A DNA stretch of 64,000 bases. Source: Sternotherus odoratus (lineage: Eukaryota; Chordata; Testudines; Kinosternidae). Where the stretch lies: contig JAVMKO010000022.1 of NCBI GenBank assembly GCA_032164245.1, positions 12,275,845 to 12,339,844 on the forward strand, in the 5' to 3' direction. Of this stretch, positions 57,901-64,000 are shown one piece after another. How positions within the stretch are numbered: the stretch's first letter is position 1; each line of letters opens with the position of its first letter. Position numbers and translations under genes: made by a program. The notes under the pieces are model-generated. The model worked only from the letters and a program-made list of their open reading frames with translations. It was not told the DNA's origin and ran no database searches.

Positions 57901-60735
57901 AAAGAAAAACAAAAGATAAAGCTACTGAAAGGTTGGGAATGTGGATCAAGGCTGGATGCGACACCTAGCCAAAGGCACTGGGTGGCTCACTGCACTGCCT
58001 CTACCTGGGCTGTGGCTAGGCGGGATGTTACACCACCATCTTCCATCTGCTATAAATTCACAAAAACTTGCATCAGAAAGTAATAAATATAAAATTCTAG
58101 GGGAGAAACATTTTCAGTCCAGCACAATTCCAACGGATCCACAAAGAGGGGAGAAGAGAACTGTCACTTGTCAGTATGATATTTGGAGGAAGAAATGAGA
58201 GGGAGGGGAATGACACACATCCCTGGAAAGACGTGAGCTAGAAAAATTCTAGGAAGCCTACAAACCTCCTATGGATAATCCCACAAAACAGACAATTTTG
58301 TAAACTTTGTGGTCATTTTTCCTTGAAAGCAGAGCACCATGAGTTATAATCAGGATAAACACCATTACGGTTAGTGGTAAGAAATCCAAAGTAAATAATC
58401 TTGGGTCAAAGATCGTGGGGTGGTCACCAGCCAGGATACTGCATTACCAGCTCTGCAGAGCAATGTGTGTTTTATTAGATCAGAAACTGATGGATTTGAA
58501 GCCCAATCTCCGAAAGCAGCTCCTAGAAGTGACTAGAAGCAAAATCCCTAAATCAATCTGGCACTCACCTCTGTAAGAGTGCAGCACTGTTTGCTGTGGG
58601 ATGTCCCAAACCTTCACGCTATAAGTAAGAACACAACCAGTTAGGAAGAGCGAGGGATGATTCACTGAAAACATGAGAGACAAGCATGAATGCAAAGGAA
58701 ACTAACCAGAAGTCTTTGCTGCCACTAACTGCCCGAGTGGCGTTAGTGAAAACGCTCACGGTTGTCACAATGTCGTCATGCTCATATTTACAAAACTTGT
58801 TCACTATTAGAGTTTCGTTCTCATCCAACTCCCAGAGCTCCACAGCACCTAAAGGGAAATGCGGAAAGCCAATAATTTTACCAAAAGAGTTCAACCAAGA
58901 AACACCACAAAAGCCTGGGGGAGAAGACACTCTATTACCAAAAGCATTCATTACCTAGAAGGGCCCTGTGACGAACTAGATGGGATCTAAATGGAAATAC
59001 CCCCATGGTCCCCTTCATGTTGTCCACTTCCTTCCAGATGGCATCCTAGATAACTCCCTTGAGCTGCACCAGGCTAACTACTGATCATGCCCACACATTA
59101 CAGACAAATTACAGAACTATAAAAATTCAATCCATTTTAATTTACCAGAATCGGAGGCCACCAGTATTCCTTTATCCGCTACCCATTTCAAATCCGCTAC
59201 ACCTGCTTCCGTCTGAACCCCAGCAGAGCAAAAGCCTTCATTAGGAGCCCGTTCTGGATCCTTAAATACCCAAATGGAACCCACCCAGCAACGTCCACTC
59301 AAGCTAGAAGCACCCAGAAGAAGAGCTCCATCTGGAAAAGAGAAAGATGAGAGAGTTAAATCCCACAATTCCTGATACACTGAGCCTGTACATGAAGCAC
59401 AATACAGAACTCAGGTTATCCAGGTTAACATAACTAAAGCTGCATCTTGACGGATAAAGTTTTGGTTTGACTTAGCAAACACATGCGAACGAAGGGCTTA
59501 TCTAAAATGCTACAGCCGCACAGGTACACTGTGTCAGCGAAGACACTACCACACGGACAGGAGGGCTTCTCCCATTAGCATAGGTACTACAACTTCCAGA
59601 AAAGGGGTTCCTAGGACAATGGGCGAAGTCTCCCCTTGACCTAGTGCTGTCTACAGTAGGGGTAGGTCAATTTAACAGTGTCGCTCACGAGTGTGGATTT
59701 TTCTATTCCATTTCTAAATTCAATGGGGGTATGAATGGTGCCCTTGGGACCTGTGCTGAATAAACAAATATTGGGGGAGCAATGCCCAGCGGCTGCCCTG
59801 TAGGGTCTGGAGAGAGGCACAGGGAGAGGAGCTCTCTCTCGGGGTGTGAAAGCGTTCAGAAGCCCAGTCTCAAGAGGGCAGCCCTTGGCTGCAGGGTATC
59901 CCATGGGGTTCCCTGGGGGTATCCCCGGGCGGTTGCTGTGATGCCCCGTGTCCCACGGAGGAGGTTCGGGATCCCAGTGCGTGGGGTCAGTCCCTTGGGG
60001 AAGTCGTGGCGCTCACGCATGCCAGGGGGAAGCGGTGCACTAGGATGGAGGAGGATGGGGCAGATACGCGTCTCCAACTAGGCTTGTCCGGGCTGGGGAC
60101 CTGAGTGCTGCCCGGGGTTGGGGGCAGAAGAGATGCCCGAGGGGGAGGAGGCACAGCACGGGGCGCTACTCCAGGGGCGCCAACGGGCAGGGTGCACAGG
60201 CGGGCGTGCCCTGGGGGGAGCACTGCGGGGGTGCGGGGGGGGACCTGGGGGGAGCACTGCGGGGGTGCGGGGGGGGACCTGGGGGGAGCACTGCGGGGGT
60301 GCGGGGGGGACCTGGGGGGAGCACTGCGGGGGTGCGGGGGGACCTGGGGGAGCACTGCGGGGGTGCGGGGGGACCTGGGGGAGCACTGCGGGGGTGCGGG
60401 GGGACCTGGGGGGAGCACTGCGGGGATGCGGGGGGACCTGGGGGGAGCACTGCGGGGGTGCGGGGGGGACCTGGGGGGAGCACTGCGGGGGTGCGGGGGG
60501 ACCTGGGGGGAGCACTGCGGGGGTGCGGGGGGACCTGGGGGGAGCACTGCGGGGGTGCGGGGGGACCTGGGGGGAGCACTGCGGGGGTGCGGGGATGCGG
60601 GGTCCCGTCGCGGGGGGTACCCGGGCGGTAGTGGGCCCCGTCCAGGTGGCGCTCCATGCAGGCGGGCGCGTTGGGCGGGATGTTCCACTCGGGCTCGCCC
60701 GAGGCCCCCCCGTCCGGCTGCTCCGGCTCCTGCAT
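54902..60735 (-). CDS. WDR77: WD repeat protein 77 / methylosome protein 50, 10 exons, complete, 342 aa
   Basis: Minus-strand coding exons are 60621-60735, 59146-59331, 58707-58848, 58569-58618, 57824-57894, 56816-56870, 56469-56540, 56243-56351, 55558-55626 and 54902-55061. Every junction has AG/GT and matching phase, and the sum is 342 codons plus stop, the length of human MEP50. Landmarks are [104 protein letters not shown] and [11 protein letters not shown]. At exon 9 I chose the donor GAGGT/GTAAGT, because only it keeps the frame into exon 10. The protein folds as a seven-bladed WD40 propeller. It binds PRMT5 and presents Sm proteins and histones for symmetric arginine dimethylation. It is tail to tail with C6orf132 and head to head with ATP5PB. 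Confidence 0.97.
57425..57595. mobile_element. MITE-like insert in WDR77 intron 5
   Basis: CTACACCAGTGTACATTCCC at the left and TAAACTAGGGTAGATACGCC at the right resemble the diverged inverted ends of the GTGTAGAC-type elements. The copy is old and the edges are uncertain. Confidence 0.3.
59490..59680. mobile_element. MITE-like insert in WDR77 intron 1
   Basis: GGCTTATCTAAAATGCTACA, GGTACACTGTGTCAGCGAAG, a CCAGAAAAGGGGTTCC segment and CTACAGTAGGGGTAGGTC match in order a GTGTAGAC-ended non-autonomous family that I recall from turtles. It is diverged. Confidence 0.4.
60209..60598. repeat. G-rich minisatellite, 12 units of 30-33 bp, in WDR77 intron 1
   Basis: The unit contains GAGCACTGCGGGGGTGCGGG followed by GGACCTGGGGG. 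It recurs twelve times with length changes only in the G runs and one GGGATG variant. The array ends about 22 bp inside the intron from the exon 1 splice donor (60620/60621). Each unit has three or four G runs on the plus strand, which is the template strand for WDR77. Long glycine- or proline-rich frames over it are by-products of the repetition. Confidence 0.95.
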
Positions 60736-61260
60736 GGCGGCAGCGGCGCGAGCAGAGGGACCCCGGCAACCTCCACGTGCTGCTCCCGGGACACCCCGGC
60801 TGCGCCCCGCCCCCTGCCGGCGCCGCGCCGCGCCGCTTCTCTCGCGAGACTTGCCGGGACACTCCCCCTCCTCCTCTAATTACAATCCCTCTCGCGAGAC
60901 TTGCCGGGACACTCCCCCTCCTCCTCCAATTACAATCCCTCTCGCGAGACTTGCCGGGACACTCCCCCTCCTCCTCCAATTACAATCCCTCTCGCGAGAC
61001 TTGCCGGAACACTCCCCCTCCCCCGCTGATTACAATCCCTCTCGCGAGACTTTCGCCGCTCCCGCCCCTCCTCCCCCGTTCGCGAGATATTGGGCGTGCC
61101 CACGCTCCTCTCGCGAGGTTTCCTTCTCCGCCGCCATCTTGCCGCCGCCGGGGTCACCGGGACAGAGAGGGCAGCGCCGCCGACGATGTTGTCCCGCCTG
61201 GGCCTGCGCGCCGGTGAGTGGGGCCCGTCCGGGGGCGCGGGGGGCTGCTGGGCGGGGCGG
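60600..61260. promoter_or_regulatory. Bidirectional CpG-island promoter of WDR77 and ATP5PB
   Basis: The two start codons (60735 on minus, 61186 on plus) are 450 bp apart in a CpG-dense block. No TATA box is apparent. Both products are housekeeping proteins, and the head-to-head order is the one I recall for human 1p13. The region holds the tandem TCTCGCGAGA array listed separately. Confidence 0.85.
60840..61052. promoter_or_regulatory. Tandem array of five TCTCGCGAGA elements at 50-bp spacing
   Basis: Perfect copies start at 60840, 60890, 60940, 60990 and 61040. The 50-bp unit continues CTTGCCGGGACACTCCCCCT and ends in TTACAATCCC. Imperfect copies follow at 61079 (TTCGCGAGAT) and 61108 (TCTCGCGAGG). 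This palindromic element is a known CpG-island promoter motif, reported as bound by BANP and earlier attributed to ZBTB33/Kaiso. The motif and spacing are read directly; binding here is inferred. Confidence 0.9.
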
Positions 61261-64000
61261 GCCCGGCCCGGCACTGATCGCTCTGTGTCCTCCCCCAGCT
61301 CCGGCGGCGCTGAAGAGCCTGGCTCCCGCCCTTTCCGTGGGGTAAGTGCGGCCCGGGTCAGGCGCTCGGCTTCTGGCCCTGCCCCGGGCCGGACTCCTGG
61401 GTTCTCTTTTGCCTTGGGGGGGGGGGCCGCGGTGGAGGGGGAGGGTCCGGACTCCTGGGTTCTCTTTTGCCTTTTGGGGGGGGGGCGCGGTGGAGGGGGA
61501 GGGTCCGGACTCCTGGGTTCTCTTTTGCCTTGGGGGGGGGCCGCGGTGGAGGGGGAGGGTCCGGACTCCTGGGTTCTCTTTTGCCTTTGGGGGGGCCGTG
61601 GTGGGAGTTAGGGGGAAACGCTCGGGGCCTGTTCTTGGGGCTTGGGGTTCCAGTTGCTGGCTGTGCTACCTCGTCATGGAGCTGGTTTAACTCCTGTGCC
61701 CACTTAATTCAGCTCGTGAGTGCATATACAGGATTAGATCCGTTTGATGGGGCGATTGTAATGGCTAGTTCTTACATCACACCTTGTGAGTACATTTCCA
61801 GGCACTTTATAGGGGAGGTAATTACAAACTGACTATGTTGGCTTCTTCCTTTTTCACAAAGGAATACATTAAAAAAATCTTTTTACTTATAGTGTATTAC
61901 ATGGGTCTAGACCGTTTCACACAGGTCAGCACTGCTTGGCTCCTCTACCACCTGTCCCAGAGAGAGGAGGGCAAGTTCGTCTTGGGTTGATCCCGGAAGA
62001 ATTTTTCCAGTTCCTGTATCCTAAAACGGGAGTCACAGGTTAGTATGTTGTCTTTTGGTTTTGATTTCAATTACTTGGTGCTGCACACCTGCTATGGCTA
62101 TCAAGTAAGGCGAAGTGTCAGAAATGTTTCGGTTTTACTGGTGTGAGTAAGTTGACATTGATTTGGGTAATGAATTTGCTTTTGTGGTGGGAAAGAGCAC
62201 AATCTTTTTAAGGTATTGCACTTATTATAGGCTTTATCCTGCGTGTTGATAAGTTTTCCTCTGAGATACTGAGAACTTTCAACTCTTTTGAAGTCTGGGA
62301 AGCAAATGGAATTGATCAGAGGGCACCTTACAGACTTTAGCTTTCAGTAAAGGATAAGTCCTAAGTGTGTGTTATGGGCCTGATCAATAGAAAAGTTTTT
62401 GCAGCTGCTGGCTCACAATAACTTCTAAACATGGAGGTTAATGCCCTATGCTGAGAGGGCAGCAGAAGCTACTGGTAATCTATTAGGCATTCCTTGGTTA
62501 TTTTCCAGTGATGGAAGTCTTCATATAGTAGCATATCTCTGGGAATGGTGTAAGATGGAGTTTCCTCTATCTGGTGGTTCTACCTGAATCATCCTTTTTG
62601 TGGAGAGGAGTGACAGGTCCCTCAATATTCCTATGTAACTTAAAAAAAATTAACACCTAGCTCTGCTTTCAGTCAGCTGAACTTGGAATGGGTCTGTTTT
62701 CAAGTGATATATTTAAAACAGTATCCTTTGTATCTATTTTAGGGCCCTATGTGCTGGGGACTGGGCTAGTGTTCTACCTTCTCTCCAAGGAAATCTATAT
62801 AGTCAACCATGAAACAGCTTCAGGTTTCATCGTAATTGCAATCCTTGTCTATATAGTTAAAAAATATGGGGCTGATGTAGCTGCTTTTATCGATAGGATC
62901 AATGAGGTAAGAAAAAAAGAGAACATAACCTAACTTGTCACTGACTCTCAATGCAAAAATTCCAGGTGTTCGAAATAAACAGTTGAGTGCAACTTCAAAA
63001 AAAGAAAAAATTCTCTAGTTGTTCTCACATTGAAGAAAAATAATGGCTAGTTCTTTTTATATGGTGCTGAAAGCTTACATGGCACTTTACAATTAATCAG
63101 TGCCAAAGAAATCTTACAGGGCAGGCAACTTAATCTAAATTCATGGACAGGTTTGATGTAGAATTGTATACAGTACTGACTGTCTTGCAAATGAGTGTTC
63201 TTGCATTTTGACTGGTAATCTATTAATCCTGAAGAAATGGACGAAACTCTCCTCAGAACCGTACTTCCAGGCCTTGTTGGCTAAGGGAGCCAGAACTTGA
63301 CTGTCATGCATGTTAAGAAGCCACCTGTTTGCAGAATGCTTATTTTATGGTATTTTTCCACGGGTGTCATAATCTAAACAGGCTGGGGCATAGTCTGCAT
63401 TTATAGCTAGTGTCATATATGTAGAATTTGAGTAAAATTTAGAATCATATATGTAGAATTTGAGTAAAAATTTTCTAAAGCATCTTAAGTCCCATTTTCA
63501 GCAGTGACTTGAATGCTTGGGGAGCATAAGACTCTGATTTCCAAACTTACATGCTTTTTAGTTGGTGTGGGGTATTTTAGAAATAACTAAACAATGTAGG
63601 TGCATTGTGAAGCCAGTGCATTGCAGTCTTGATTACAAAATGAAATGGAAGAACTCAGTCTGGGAGTTAGAGACCTCACTGACTCATTCTTCATATTTTG
63701 GGGGCATGCTATTTTATTTCTATACTCTTGTATGATTCTTGGTTCTTTTCTGCAAAGGCCTTTTCTATGCTAGAAAGGGTTTGCTGCTATAACTATAGCT
63801 TCTTTCTAGTGTAGGTAGACAAGGTCTTGGCCTAAATACACTCATACTGTTGACCTGTTTTATATGGACATAGGAGTGATTTTGTTGGTGTATCCTATAC
63901 CAGGTTACTCAATTGAAATAAGCTCTACTAGTAAAATCATTTTTGTCAGAATAAGCTATATCTACTGTAGGACTGTTTGAGGGAATAGCTGTATCGGTAA
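61186..64000 (+). CDS. ATP5PB: ATP synthase peripheral stalk subunit b, mitochondrial; 5' part (exons 1-4)
   Basis: Coding exons in the window are 61186-61213, 61299-61341, 61893-62038 and 62743-62906. Phases agree and they give residues 1-127 of a protein that is about 256 aa in human. The start MLSRLGLRA opens a mitochondrial targeting peptide. SRPFHTGQ near residue 30 corresponds to the human presequence region, so mature protein probably starts close to there. RLGLIPEEFFQFLYPKTGVTG is strongly conserved. Hydrophobic segments at about 76-93 and 100-112 are the inner-membrane hairpin, and the last visible residues RINE begin the stator helix. Subunit b joins the membrane Fo part to F1 and resists rotation. 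The remaining exons lie beyond the right edge; 62907-64000 is intron with no further exon seen. Confidence 0.96.
61389..61610. repeat. Minisatellite of four 56-58-bp units in ATP5PB intron 2
   Basis: Units starting at 61391, 61449, 61507 and 61563 share GGACTCCTGGGTTCTCTTTT, then GCCTT, a G run and a GCGGTGGAGGGGGAGGGTCC segment. It starts 48 bp after the exon 2 donor. Confidence 0.9.
63412..63476. repeat. Tandem duplication, 31-bp unit
   Basis: TCATATATGTAGAATTTGAG followed by TAAAA occurs twice with a short ATTTAGAA joint, inside ATP5PB intron 4. Confidence 0.75.

Noticed and set aside
59987..60979. 330-aa minus-strand proline/serine-rich open frame and related 238-aa and 189-aa frames
   Set aside because: They read through the WDR77 intron 1 minisatellite. 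Only the first 115 nt of the 189-aa frame are a true exon (60621-60735).
60105..61217. 370-aa plus-strand open frame, glycine-rich at its start
   Set aside because: It is produced by the 30-33-bp and 50-bp tandem repeats, whose lengths happen to keep a frame open, and it overlaps the real WDR77 exon 1 on the other strand.

Overview
The window is vertebrate nuclear DNA: split genes with GT/AG introns, CpG-island promoters and many interspersed repeats. I infer a reptile, most likely a turtle. The repeats include CR1 LINE pieces, two hAT-type elements with 8-bp target duplications, and a palindromic repeat family that I associate with turtle and crocodilian genomes. Gene content agrees: it joins loci that in human lie on 6p21 (GUCA1A, C6orf132) and 1p13 (WDR77, ATP5PB). 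As far as I recall these sit together on chicken microchromosome 26. No sequence search was run, so the species call stays an inference.

Layout. 1-4.9 kb: no gene; a solo LTR at 253-589. 4.9-11.7 kb, minus strand: GUCA1A (GCAP1), complete in four coding exons, 199 aa. 12-16 kb: repeats, including a decayed CR1 reverse-transcriptase copy. 16.0-18.9 kb, minus strand: a two-exon gene of 152 aa starting in a CpG island, at the place of the human GUCA1A neighbour gene GUCA1ANB. 19-26 kb: no gene, several repeats. 26.3-45.1 kb, plus strand: C6orf132, five coding exons, 1188 aa, with one 3.1-kb proline- and serine-rich exon, followed by a long AT-rich stretch that may be its 3' UTR. 49-54 kb: no gene recognised. 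54.9-60.7 kb, minus strand: WDR77 (MEP50), complete in ten exons, 342 aa. 61.2 kb to the right edge, plus strand: the first four exons of ATP5PB (127 residues; the rest lies outside).

The genes are not an operon. GUCA1A serves phototransduction, WDR77 is the partner of PRMT5 in the methylosome, and ATP5PB is the stator subunit b of mitochondrial ATP synthase. The GUCA1ANB-like gene and C6orf132 have no role I can assign with confidence. WDR77 and ATP5PB are head to head, with 450 bp between their start codons.

The most striking signal is in that shared promoter: five perfect TCTCGCGAGA elements at exactly 50-bp spacing in a tandem array, with two imperfect ones beyond. G-rich minisatellites lie in the first intron of WDR77 and the second of ATP5PB. 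A second theme is a repeat family with fold-back copies, clear 13-15-bp target duplications and a conserved hammerhead-like core.
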